A stretch of 64,000 nt of DNA, taken from contig NZ_JUHB01000001.1 in assembly GCF_000799565.1 (NCBI RefSeq), positions 2,607,501 through 2,671,500 of the forward strand. Reading direction: 5' to 3'. The notes beneath the pieces were generated by a model. It had not been told where the DNA came from. It was given only the letters and a program-made list of their open reading frames with translations, and did not search any database. The position numbers were made by a program, and so were the translations under genes. The stretch comes from Cellulophaga sp. Hel_I_12. GTDB lineage: Bacteria > Bacteroidota > Bacteroidia > Flavobacteriales > Flavobacteriaceae. Positions 8,801-16,086 of the stretch are shown here, piece by piece (position 1 is the stretch's first letter; each line of letters opens with the position of its first letter).

Positions 8801-9492
8801 AATTGTGTCGTGTTTAATTCGTTGACTGTCCAATATTTAGTGATATACCCATGCGCGGTTTCACCAAACGGATCAACATACACACTTAACCACTCTGTAT
8901 CTAAATTAGCTAATAATTGCCCTGAGGCGATAGTCAAAATTAAGATGACAATCCCTCCTAAATACAGGATCGACATGCGTTTAAAAAAGGTCATCAAACA
9001 GAAAAATAAACTTCCTATAAAAAAAGAATTGAAGCTTAATAAATACAGAAAAGGGAATAGATAGGAGCTTAGGTTAAACGAGGTATAGGTTCCATAATCA
9101 GGCCTGTTTAATAATGCCCCAATCCCCAATCCAATCATGGCACCAATAACAGCGGCGATATTCATGACAGTAACAATAGAAAAACTTCCCCAAAAACGAC
9201 CCAGAATATAGTTTTTTTCGGATATAGGAAATGTAAAATAGGTTTGTGCAGTTTTGTGTTCTTCGTCGCGATACACAGCAACACCCATAATTGCCGCATA
9301 AAAAAATAGACTAATAACACTCATGCCCCCTAAAATTCCAACAATGGCATTTGGACTATTGGTAAATTGTGCTGTAACCGAATCTGCAAAAAACCCTAAT
9401 AAAAGCGGAATAATAAACATCAAAAAAATGTAGATGTAGGTCGCTGGTCGTCGTAAGCGATATTTTAGCTCAAATAAGAATATCTCTTTCAT
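5890..9492 (-). CDS. ABC-2 permease fused to M1 family aminopeptidase
   Basis: A 1200-residue membrane protein. Residues 1 to about 560 hold two ABC-2 type blocks, each of about six hydrophobic segments, with a basic cytoplasmic stretch (about 265-310) between them. After a further membrane helix near residue 575 the rest lies outside the membrane and ends in an M1 gluzincin domain: HEVAHQW at 937-943 gives the two zinc His, and SETLAEY supplies the third ligand at Glu961, one residue further on than the usual HEXXH-X18-E spacing. The permease-M1 fusion is a recognised Bacteroidota architecture of unknown substrate. The gene is 89 bases downstream of its probable ATPase and ends at a terminator. 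Confidence 0.92.
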   Translation of the reverse strand: MKEIFLFELKYRLRRPATYIYIFLMFIIPLLLGFFADSVTAQFTNSPNAIVGILGGMSVISLFFYAAIMGVAVYRDEEHKTAQTYFTFPISEKNYILGRFWGSFSIVTVMNIAAVIGAMIGLGIGALLNRPDYGTYTSFNLSSYLFPFLYLLSFNSFFIGSLFFCLMTFFKRMSILYLGGIVILILTIASGQLLANLDTEWLSVYVDPFGETAHGYITKYWTVNELNTTQLSLTGKFALNRLLWLGIAFLIFFFTLFKFSYKGFLSTSKKKGAKESKEAYVPSTFVPNIIQQFNAKARRENLWSLSKIEFLSIVKETVFVILIVIGIIVAGFVAYQSNQIYGTPSLPLTRYMVAQISGGISLFSVIILVIYAGEAVHRTRQNKTFEFYDALPVSNITLYLSKIISLIGVAIVLTLLNIVVGVLYQTFNGYFNYEFGMYLTYNFTTIFPSYVMTLLLAFFIHVLVNNKFLGHFIVILIYVGLPVLLSLAFKTSNPLVIFGGTPGSFLSDLNGFGHYLYGQFWLNLYWILVTCILATIGIVFWNRGFYSSAKERFKLAKQRFSGKTVALMLFFVLAFVSVGAYSYYNLKVLNQLEDGNYGQKLSADAEKKYGKYIGKPHIQVTDLKAFIDIFPEDRSVEAKGEFTVTNKFDTPIDTLLMNIGFPIADTKITRVVYNGTEIQAFLSDEAYRMFIYKLPTSLHPKDTASLVIETKALTHGFSSDTETAVLTNGTFFRDAIFPSFHYERGLTDNGVRKKYGLEELDYLYPPRTDSLALKTNLFNEDADYLSFEAVVSTTKGQTAIAPGTLTKKWEESNRSYFKYSLESKADYFFSFVSAAYAIEKDSWTAPSGKKVAIEIYHSPKHKKNLEHFIKGVKVALDYNSKNFLEYPYAVLRVIEFPAYSNFAQSFITTIPYSEDFGFVADFSKADSYNYAFRVTSHEVAHQWWGHIVTPSKTSGANIISETLAEYASLMTMKQEYGENGIKDFLKNSLDTYLSGRQFSFKPERSLMNVETGQYIWYEKGSMIMYDLQDVMGEDVVNNGLKNFLEEFKFYNKGFYPSSEDLYKAIYAVTPDSLTYKVDDGFKEIVLYENRVMDAKTKALENGKWETTFTLNSKKIYYDDKGKEDKVDDKNNLVDIGLFGEDVVNDDGVTIKNPLYFKLKWLKSGDNVFTIVTDEKPLKAGIDPYNKLIDRNSDDNLKTVE

Positions 9493-9581
9493 TTGTAAAT
9501 TTTTATAGTTTTTTAAAAGTCAAATGTAATTCACCAAGAAGCATTCAATGAACTTGAACTTAATATTGGCTTATTGTATGA

Positions 9582-10457
9582 TTATACGGTTTGAGGTTGG
9601 TTGATGCTATAGAAATAAAAATCTTCTAGGTTGTTGTTGACCACTTCAAAACCTTCGCCAGGGTGTGTATCACTAAATACATTTACGTTCATGTTGCCAC
9701 TACGCAAATAGGTAGAAAGCACGGTATATTCTGACTGGTATTTTTCAATTTCATCTTTTTCAATTCGCTTACGGAATACTTTTTCGTTGAGCGAGTTAGA
9801 TAGTTCTTGAGGATGGCCTTGAACTACCACTGTTCCTTCATTAAAAACCGCCATATTGGTACATAAGTTTACCACATCATCCACAATATGGGTCGACAAA
9901 ATAACCACAGCATCTTCGCCCAATTCACTTAATAAGTTATGAAAGCGGTTGCGCTCTAAAGGATCTAAACCAGCCGTTGGTTCATCGACAATAATTAATT
10001 TAGGATTGCCAATTAAGGCTTGTGCAATCCCGAATCGCTGCCGCATTCCGCCCGAATAATCACCTAAATTTCGTTTTCTGAAGGTATATAAATTTACTTT
10101 ATTGAGCAGATCTGCAACGTAGGCTTTTCTATCTGAACTACTATGAATCCCTTTAATTTTTGCGATATGATTCAGCATCATTTCTGCCGAAACTTTCGGA
10201 TACACGCCAAAATCTTGTGGCAGATAGCCTAAAACTTTTCGCAACTCTTCAGGCTGACTAAAAACATCAATGCCATCAAATTCAATGGTACCTGTATCCG
10301 CAATTTGCAGGGTAGAAATAGTTCGCATTAAGGTTGATTTACCAGCCCCGTTGGGACCTAGAAGGCCGAACATGCCTTTATGGATTTCTAGATGAACATT
10401 GTTGAGCGCTTTTGTTCCGTTTGGATACGTTTTGTTGAGGTTCTGGATAGAAAGCAT
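9582..10457 (-). CDS. ABC transporter ATP-binding protein
   Basis: A 291-residue nucleotide-binding subunit. Walker A GPNGAGKST is at residues 34-42, the signature YSGGMRQR near 134-141, Walker B LIIVDEPTAGLD from 154, and the switch His in STHIVDD after it. The C-terminal 75 residues are an accessory domain. It probably powers the permease-M1 fusion encoded 89 bases downstream on the same strand. The ATPase is divergent from hemB across a 152-base gap that carries the hemB promoter box. The substrate is unknown; members of this group are often annotated as multidrug or bacitracin exporters only by similarity. Confidence 0.93.
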   Translation of the reverse strand: MLSIQNLNKTYPNGTKALNNVHLEIHKGMFGLLGPNGAGKSTLMRTISTLQIADTGTIEFDGIDVFSQPEELRKVLGYLPQDFGVYPKVSAEMMLNHIAKIKGIHSSSDRKAYVADLLNKVNLYTFRKRNLGDYSGGMRQRFGIAQALIGNPKLIIVDEPTAGLDPLERNRFHNLLSELGEDAVVILSTHIVDDVVNLCTNMAVFNEGTVVVQGHPQELSNSLNEKVFRKRIEKDEIEKYQSEYTVLSTYLRSGNMNVNVFSDTHPGEGFEVVNNNLEDFYFYSINQPQTV

Positions 10458-10574
10458 AGTTTTTTGTTTAGATGGTTGCTTATTAATACTATTTGTAGCT
10501 TTATGATCAATATTGTTACAATGTAAGGTTTTTTTTAAAGCTTTTTTGCTTAGGACTATTTGTTATGGTTGGGT

Positions 10575-10582
10575 TATCTTTG
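10575..10582 (+). promoter_or_regulatory. Candidate -7 box for hemB
   Basis: TATCTTTG matches the Bacteroidota consensus TAnnTTTG and lies 27 bases before the hemB ATG. No TTG-type -33 element is found at the usual 17-21 base spacing, so support comes from the -7 box and its position only. Confidence 0.55.
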
Positions 10583-10609
10583 TGAAGAAAGAAAATTTAA
10601 AATAAAACT

Positions 10610-11596
10610 ATGTTCCCATTAATAAGAAACAGACGCCTTAGAAGTTCAGAAGCTATTCGAAGTTTAGTACGTGAAAATATTCTCACTCCAAGTGATTTTT
10701 TAGTGCCAGTTTTTGTCACGGAAGGTAAAAATGTAAAGGAAGAAATTGCTTCGATGCCTAATTATTATCGCCTAAGTTTGGATCACTTAGAAAAAGAAGT
10801 GAAAGAACTATGGCATATGGGATTAGGAGCTGTGTTACTATTTGTAAAAGTACCAGATCATCTAAAAGACAACAAAGGTACAGAAGCTTTAAACCCAGAA
10901 GGGCTTATGCAGCGTGCGATTAAAACAGTTAAAAATGCTTGTCCTGATATGTTGGTGATGACGGATGTGGCCCTAGATCCATTTTCGAGTTACGGCCATG
11001 ACGGTATCGTAGCAAACGGACAAATATTAAACGATGAATCGGCTGATCTTTTGGCCCAAATGAGTGTTTCTCATGCCAGAGCAGGTGCTGATTTTGTAGC
11101 ACCGAGTGACATGATGGATGGCAGAATTTTATCGATTCGTGAGGCCTTAGAAGCCGAAGGATTTATCAATACCGGAATCATGAGCTATAGCGCTAAATAT
11201 GCAAGCTCCTTTTATGGCCCTTTTCGTGATGCCTTAGATTCTGCCCCAGTTGACATCGAAAATGTACCAAAAAATAAAAGTACCTATCAAATGGATTATG
11301 CCAATCGCTTAGAAGCCATTCGAGAAACGCAACTCGATATTGAAGAAGGTGCCGATATTGTCATGGTGAAACCAGGATTGTGTTATTTGGATATTGTTCG
11401 AGATATAAAAAATCAATTCGACGTACCCATTGCTGTATACCAAGTCAGTGGTGAGTATGCCATGGTGAAAGCAGCAGCTGAAAAGGGCTGGATAGATCAT
11501 GATGCAGTCATGTTTGAACAATTAATGGCCATAAAAAGAGCTGGTGCTACTATTATTACCAGCTACTTTGCTAAGGATGCGGTGAGGTTGATGTAA
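10610..11596 (+). CDS. hemB: Delta-aminolevulinic acid dehydratase (porphobilinogen synthase)
   Basis: HemB of 328 residues condenses two 5-aminolevulinates to porphobilinogen, the step between hemA/hemL and hemCD. The two Schiff-base lysines are visible: Lys196 in SYSAKYASSFYGPFRDA and Lys254 in VMVKPGLCYLDIV. The region DVALDPFSSYGHDG lacks the Cys triplet of zinc-dependent enzymes (Asp, Ser and His stand there instead), so a magnesium-type enzyme is inferred. It has its own promoter box, diverges from the ABC genes, and is followed immediately by a C/G-run element. It is separated from the other hem genes by about 5.6 kb. Confidence 0.97.
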   Translation: MFPLIRNRRLRSSEAIRSLVRENILTPSDFLVPVFVTEGKNVKEEIASMPNYYRLSLDHLEKEVKELWHMGLGAVLLFVKVPDHLKDNKGTEALNPEGLMQRAIKTVKNACPDMLVMTDVALDPFSSYGHDGIVANGQILNDESADLLAQMSVSHARAGADFVAPSDMMDGRILSIREALEAEGFINTGIMSYSAKYASSFYGPFRDALDSAPVDIENVPKNKSTYQMDYANRLEAIRETQLDIEEGADIVMVKPGLCYLDIVRDIKNQFDVPIAVYQVSGEYAMVKAAAEKGWIDHDAVMFEQLMAIKRAGATIITSYFAKDAVRLM

Positions 11597-11646
11597 GCCC
11601 CCTAGCTCACTTCGGCTGCGCTCAGTGCAACGCCCAAAGGGAAATA
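11595..11646. repeat. C/G-run element after hemB, interrupted
   Basis: The hemB TAA overlaps AAGCCCCCTAGC, and CCCAAAGGGAAAT occurs at 11632-11644. These are the two halves of the element seen after hemE, separated here by about 25 bases that include ACTTCGGCTGCGCTCAGTG (11609-11627). A relative of that insert (ACTTCGGCTCCACTC) is at 23236-23250, again near a C/G-run element. Confidence 0.55.
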
Positions 11647-11758
11647 TTAATAAATTGATTACTATTAAAATGTGTTGATTTGAAGATTTGTAAATGAAAT
11701 ATCCTAGCTCTTTTGAGCAAAAAAGCCAAGCATCCACATTTAAATAAAAGGAATACTA

Positions 11759-11944
11759 ATGGAAGTGAAATATAAAAAATGGATTGTCTTGGGTGTTGGA
11801 GTTTGGCTGAGCCTATATTCAATATTCTGGGCGACGACTGCCTATGGATACGATGGTTTTCTAATTTCAATGATTATCATAGGGGCAATTGTAATTATTG
11901 CCTATAGATTCCAAAAAAATAACATAAATTCAAAGTTCAAATAA
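11759..11944 (+). CDS. Small membrane protein, unknown
   Basis: A 61-residue open frame with ATG start, two hydrophobic helices (about 8-27 and 32-49) and a basic C-terminal tail (YRFQKNNINSKFK), the pattern of a small inner-membrane protein. No family is recognised. It lies alone between hemB and the serine hydrolase gene on the same strand. The coherent two-helix pattern with a positive end makes it more credible than a random frame, but nothing else supports it. Confidence 0.5.
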   Translation: MEVKYKKWIVLGVGVWLSLYSIFWATTAYGYDGFLISMIIIGAIVIIAYRFQKNNINSKFK

Positions 11945-12063
11945 GAGATGTCAATACTTATTTGATTTGAAGAGGTATTGATTTGAAAATTTAAGTACAC
12001 CAACCTTAATCATCAAACAATCCTAAATGTAGACCATCTGAAAATCTAACATTCCATAAAAGA

Positions 12064-13362
12064 ATGAAAAATAGCTTCTTGTTTTTGAGTTTAATGGTGG
12101 TAACGAGTATTAATGCTCAAAATAATCCACTTTCTTACGCCTCACTTGCAGAGCTTGGTTTAGATTCTGCCTATATTTATTCGAAGGTTGATTCTATTAT
12201 AACGAATGGTATAAAAAATAAGGCTTTTCCTTCTGCCCAGGTTTTAGTGGCTAAGGATGCAAAGATTGTTTTTCATAAGGCCTATGGTTTTCATACCTAC
12301 GATAGCCTTCAACCGGCTGCTTTAAACGATAGGTATGATTTAGCTTCGGTGACTAAAATTATGGGGCCATTACCAGCCATCATGAAATTGGTAGAGGAAG
12401 GCAAATTAGATTTAGATCAACCTTTCAGCACCTATTGGAAACCTTGGAAAAAAAAGAAGGATAAAAAAGACCTTAGCCTTCGTGAAATTTTAGCCCATCA
12501 AGCGGGCCTTAAGTCTTATATTGTTTTTTTAAATGATGTTTTAAAAAAAAATGGGAAAATAAAATCACGGTTTGTTAAAACCGCCGCTAAAAATAGATTT
12601 CAACGCCAAGCGTATGACAGTCTATTTATAAAAGATCGATTTAACCGAAAAATGTTTCGAAAAATAAATAGATCTAAGGTTTCAGCGGATAAAAAATACC
12701 TGTACTCTGGACTTTCATTTCTGCTGTTCCCAGAATTGATATCAAAACTAACAGGCGAAAATTATCAAAACTACCTTCAAAAAAATTTTTATTCCCCAGT
12801 TGGTGCGACTACACTTACTTTTTTACCGAAAAACGAAAATTTCGCTTCTAAAATTGTCCCTACAGAAATGGACAGCGTATTTAGACATGACCTTACTCAA
12901 GGTTGGGTTCATGATGAAAATGCCGCGCTACTAGGGGGTGTTTCTGGAAATGCTGGACTTTTTGGTACGGCTACAGATTTGGCTAAAATGATGCAATTGT
13001 ATTTAAATTATGGTACTTATAATGGTAAACAGGTGATTGCTGAAGACATCGTAAAAGAATTTATCAAAGTGCAATACCCTGAAAATGATAACCGGCGTGG
13101 ATTAGGCTTTGACAAACCCTATTTAAACAATAAAGAACTTGCCTTTAAAGATGCCTATCCTACACCTGAAGTAAGTTCAACAAGTTTTGGACATAGTGGT
13201 TTTACCGGTACGTTTGTTTGGGCAGATCCTGAAACACAATTGGTCTATATTTTCTTATCAAATAGGGTGTACCCTACAAGAAATCAACAAAACATATATG
13301 CTCTAAATATCAGATCAGCAGTTCTAGACGTATTTTATAAGGGTATTTTACAAGTCGATTAG
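12064..13362 (+). CDS. Exported serine hydrolase, beta-lactamase (class C/PBP4*) family
   Basis: A 432-residue protein with a signal peptide (residues 1-19, cut after SINAQ). The penicillin-binding fold is shown by the SxxK tetrad Ser95-Val-Thr-Lys98 in YDLASVTK, the Tyr motif YSGLSF (third residue Gly where class C enzymes have Asn), and a C-terminal FGHSGFTG box in the position of KTG. Such proteins act in the periplasm as esterases, peptidases or D-Ala-peptide hydrolases; resistance to beta-lactams cannot be inferred. A lysine-rich insert (about 125-215) enlarges the helical domain. No operon partner is seen. Confidence 0.88.
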   Translation: MKNSFLFLSLMVVTSINAQNNPLSYASLAELGLDSAYIYSKVDSIITNGIKNKAFPSAQVLVAKDAKIVFHKAYGFHTYDSLQPAALNDRYDLASVTKIMGPLPAIMKLVEEGKLDLDQPFSTYWKPWKKKKDKKDLSLREILAHQAGLKSYIVFLNDVLKKNGKIKSRFVKTAAKNRFQRQAYDSLFIKDRFNRKMFRKINRSKVSADKKYLYSGLSFLLFPELISKLTGENYQNYLQKNFYSPVGATTLTFLPKNENFASKIVPTEMDSVFRHDLTQGWVHDENAALLGGVSGNAGLFGTATDLAKMMQLYLNYGTYNGKQVIAEDIVKEFIKVQYPENDNRRGLGFDKPYLNNKELAFKDAYPTPEVSSTSFGHSGFTGTFVWADPETQLVYIFLSNRVYPTRNQQNIYALNIRSAVLDVFYKGILQVD

Positions 13363-13415
13363 GGTAAGCATAGTCTGTAATAAATTGGTATCTTAGTTTT
13401 TTTAAATGGTCATAT

Positions 13416-14531
13416 ATGGGTCTTCTAATTTTCTATGCAGTTATTTCTATCTTTTTTTCATTCTTATGTTCTATTTTAGAAGCAGTGCTGTTAAGTGTTA
13501 ATCCCACATTTATCAACATCAAGAAAAAGGAGAATAAAACGTACGCTTTTACCTTAGAAGAGTTAAAAAAAGATGTTGATAAACCGCTAATAGCGATTCT
13601 CACGATAAACACCATAGCACACACTGTTGGGGCTATTCTGGTGGGTGTTGAGGCAAAAGTTGCCTATGCTGAACTATATGGAACCAACCAGCAGACATTT
13701 TTAGGCTTTTCCTTCACCGAAGATCTTATGGTGGGGATAGTATCTACGGTTATGACTGTTTTAATTCTAGTGGCATCAGAAATTATTCCAAAAACCATAG
13801 GTGCCACGTACTGGAGACAATTGGCAAATTTTTCGGCCAAGACTCTTAAAATTATGGTTATCGTTTTAAAATATACGGGACTTTTATTTGTGCTGCAATT
13901 TTTTACAAAATTAGTGGGTGGGAAAGAGCATCATGGGAGTGTTTTAAGTAGAGAAGATTTTACGGCAATGACCGATATCGCCCACGAAGAAGGCGTTTTT
14001 CAAAAATCTGAATCTACTATTATCAAAAATTTATTGCGTTTTAATGAGGTACTCGTAAAGGATATTATGACCCCAAGAGCAGTCGTAAAGATCGCTTCTG
14101 AAAGCAAAACAGTGCTGGAATTTTTTAAAGAGAACCCAAAGTTGCGTTTTTCTCGAATTCCAGTGTACGATGGAAAAGTAGATAATATTACGGGGTTTGT
14201 ACTAAAAGATACTTTTTTAGAAGAGATTATTAATGAAAATGGCCACGTGACTTTAGGTGAAATAAAAAGACCTTTGATTATTACGGAACGCGACACGCCC
14301 ATTCCAAAATTATTTGATATTTTAATTGCTAAAAGAGAACACATTGCCTTAGTTGTTGATGAATATGGGTCCGTAAGTGGTTTGGTTTCTATGGAAGACG
14401 TTATTGAGACCTTATTAGGACTCGAAATTATGGATGAAACAGATAATGTTGCCGATTTGCAACTTCTAGCCCGGAAAAACTGGGAAACAAGGGCTAAGGA
14501 AAGTGGGGTTATTGAACAAAAACCAGAATAA
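13416..14531 (+). CDS. CNNM/CorC-type membrane protein with CBS pair
   Basis: A 371-residue protein of the CNNM (DUF21) family, formerly called hemolysin-like. Residues 1 to about 165 form the membrane domain with four hydrophobic segments, including SEIIPKTIGA, the conserved Pro-containing helix. Residues about 200-330 are two CBS motifs (VKDIMTPRAVV and HIALVVDEYGSVSGLVSMEDVIETLLG), which in homologs bind Mg-ATP. The C-terminal CorC_HlyC domain is missing, so it is a short form. A magnesium or other divalent cation transport role is inferred from the family. It ends 2 bases before ogt, implying co-transcription. Confidence 0.9.
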   Translation: MGLLIFYAVISIFFSFLCSILEAVLLSVNPTFINIKKKENKTYAFTLEELKKDVDKPLIAILTINTIAHTVGAILVGVEAKVAYAELYGTNQQTFLGFSFTEDLMVGIVSTVMTVLILVASEIIPKTIGATYWRQLANFSAKTLKIMVIVLKYTGLLFVLQFFTKLVGGKEHHGSVLSREDFTAMTDIAHEEGVFQKSESTIIKNLLRFNEVLVKDIMTPRAVVKIASESKTVLEFFKENPKLRFSRIPVYDGKVDNITGFVLKDTFLEEIINENGHVTLGEIKRPLIITERDTPIPKLFDILIAKREHIALVVDEYGSVSGLVSMEDVIETLLGLEIMDETDNVADLQLLARKNWETRAKESGVIEQKPE

Positions 14532-14533
14532 AC

Positions 14534-15010
14534 TTGAAAGAAACAGCTTATATAAATACACCTTTAGGTGTCGCTAAACTTGAAGGGGATGAAACCGGAA
14601 TTTCTGAAATTACGGTTTTAGATAGTGATGAAGAAGTTACCCTTGTGATTCCCGAAGTTCTTGAAGATGCTGTTTATCAGCTGAGAGAGTATTTTGAAGG
14701 TACGCGGCAAGAGTTCAATTTAGCATTAAACCCAGAAGGTACTGATTTTCAAAAAAGAGTCTGGAATGCCATAGCTGAAATTCCGTTTGGTACTACGGTT
14801 TCCTATCTTGAACTCTCTAGAAAATTAGGTGATCCTAAAGCCATTCGAGCCGTAGCATCTGCGAATGGTAGAAATCCTATTTGGATTGTGGTACCATGTC
14901 ATCGAGTTATTGGTAGCGATGGCTCCTTAACAGGTTACGCTGGCGGATTACAACGTAAGCAATGGCTTTTAGAACATGAAAGTCCCTACAAACAAGCTTC
15001 TTTATTTTAA
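14534..15010 (+). CDS. ogt: Methylated-DNA-protein cysteine methyltransferase
   Basis: A 158-residue suicide repair protein that moves alkyl groups from O6-alkylguanine to its own cysteine. The acceptor is Cys122 in VPCHRVIG, and the helix-turn-helix DNA-binding segment with the arginine finger is VSYLELSRKLGDPKAIRAVASANGRNP (in part). Start: no ATG occurs in the frame before the conserved region and an in-frame stop lies at 14513, so TTG 14534 is chosen. It follows the CNNM gene by two bases, so translation is probably coupled. Confidence 0.93.
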   Translation: MKETAYINTPLGVAKLEGDETGISEITVLDSDEEVTLVIPEVLEDAVYQLREYFEGTRQEFNLALNPEGTDFQKRVWNAIAEIPFGTTVSYLELSRKLGDPKAIRAVASANGRNPIWIVVPCHRVIGSDGSLTGYAGGLQRKQWLLEHESPYKQASLF

Positions 15011-15321
15011 TTTTTACAAACCACCTAGTTGGTATGCCTAACTATTTTTATGAAATCAAAGCTGTTTATGTTACTTGTCGATGTTTAACAGCATTACAAA
15101 TAGTCCGCTTTATGTAGTACTTCCTCAATAGTAAACAAAAACAAACTAGCTGGTTGGTGCTACTTTTTTTTTGAGAATGAAGTGTTTTTTATCAATTTCA
15201 CTAGAAACGGGCTGCTACTAAGGTATTAAGAGTTCTAATTTTAGATTATATTTAACTAATTTAATAGTATAAATCTAACCCCTATTTTAAATAACTATTT
15301 ACTTTCAAAAAAACAGTAACC
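15011..15321. other. 311-bp intergenic region
   Basis: No gene seen. A loose inverted repeat (15019-15032 against 15142-15155, 12 of 14 positions matching) spans about 110 AT-rich bases. No exact TAnnTTTG box was found before the exonuclease gene. Confidence 0.4.
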
Positions 15322-16035
15322 ATGTTACAGAAGATAAACCTGGAGCACATTCTTTTTTTAGATATTGAAACAGTACCAGAGCACCCTAGTTTTAAAGATT
15401 TGGATGAAGATAAAAAAGAACTTTGGACGCATAAATCTCAGTACCAACGCAAAGATGATTTTACGGCTGAGGAGTTTTACGAACGTGCAGGTATTTGGGC
15501 TGAGTTTGGTAAAATAATTTGCATTTCTGTTGGGTATTTTAAAAATAATGGCAGTAACAGAGCCTTTAGAGTCACTACTTTTTATGGAGACGAAACTAAA
15601 CTGTTAACCGAATTTAAAAATTTATTAGAAGGTCATTTTGAAGGACCTAAATACCTGCTTTGTGGCCATAATGCCAAAGAATTTGATTTTCCTTACATTG
15701 CAAGGAGAATGCTTATAAACGGAATTGATTTACCTCTTAAATTAAATTTATTTGGAAAAAAACCATGGGAAATTCCTCATTTAGACACCATGGAACTTTG
15801 GAAGTTTGGCGATTATAAACACTATACTTCATTGAAACTAATGGCGAATGTACTTGGAATACCATCACCTAAAGGCGATATTGATGGAAGTATGGTACGC
15901 GAGGTATATTACGAAAACAATGACTTGGATCGGATTATTAAATATTGTGAATTAGACGTTGTTACAACGGCTCAAGTGTTTTTAAGACTCAGAAACGAGA
16001 ACTTGTTAAATGACCATGAAATTATCAGTGTCTAA
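15322..16035 (+). CDS. DEDD-family 3'-5' exonuclease (PolB exonuclease-like)
   Basis: A 237-residue protein resembling the stand-alone exonuclease domain of family-B DNA polymerases. The ExoI motif FLDIETVPEH (residues 11-20) supplies the first Asp and Glu, CGHNAKEFDFPYIARRM is ExoII, and YCELDVVTTAQVFLR near residue 213 is ExoIII with the last Asp. Together they make the DEDD two-metal site. It presumably degrades single-stranded DNA or RNA ends in the cytoplasm; the exact substrate is unknown. It converges with the subtilase gene, and no partners are visible. Confidence 0.88.
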   Translation: MLQKINLEHILFLDIETVPEHPSFKDLDEDKKELWTHKSQYQRKDDFTAEEFYERAGIWAEFGKIICISVGYFKNNGSNRAFRVTTFYGDETKLLTEFKNLLEGHFEGPKYLLCGHNAKEFDFPYIARRMLINGIDLPLKLNLFGKKPWEIPHLDTMELWKFGDYKHYTSLKLMANVLGIPSPKGDIDGSMVREVYYENNDLDRIIKYCELDVVTTAQVFLRLRNENLLNDHEIISV

Positions 16036-16086
16036 AAGCAAAATCGGGGGGAAGCTTGCATTTTATGACGAACAAGTCCGTATAAT

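Noticed and set aside
8708..9064. 118-codon frame opposite the ABC permease
   Set aside because: Antisense shadow of a membrane-protein gene, with a Lys/Asn-rich translation and no family.
12064..13362. True class C beta-lactamase
   Set aside because: The Tyr motif has Gly in place of Asn, and the KTG box is replaced by FGHSGFTG; a general serine hydrolase is safer.
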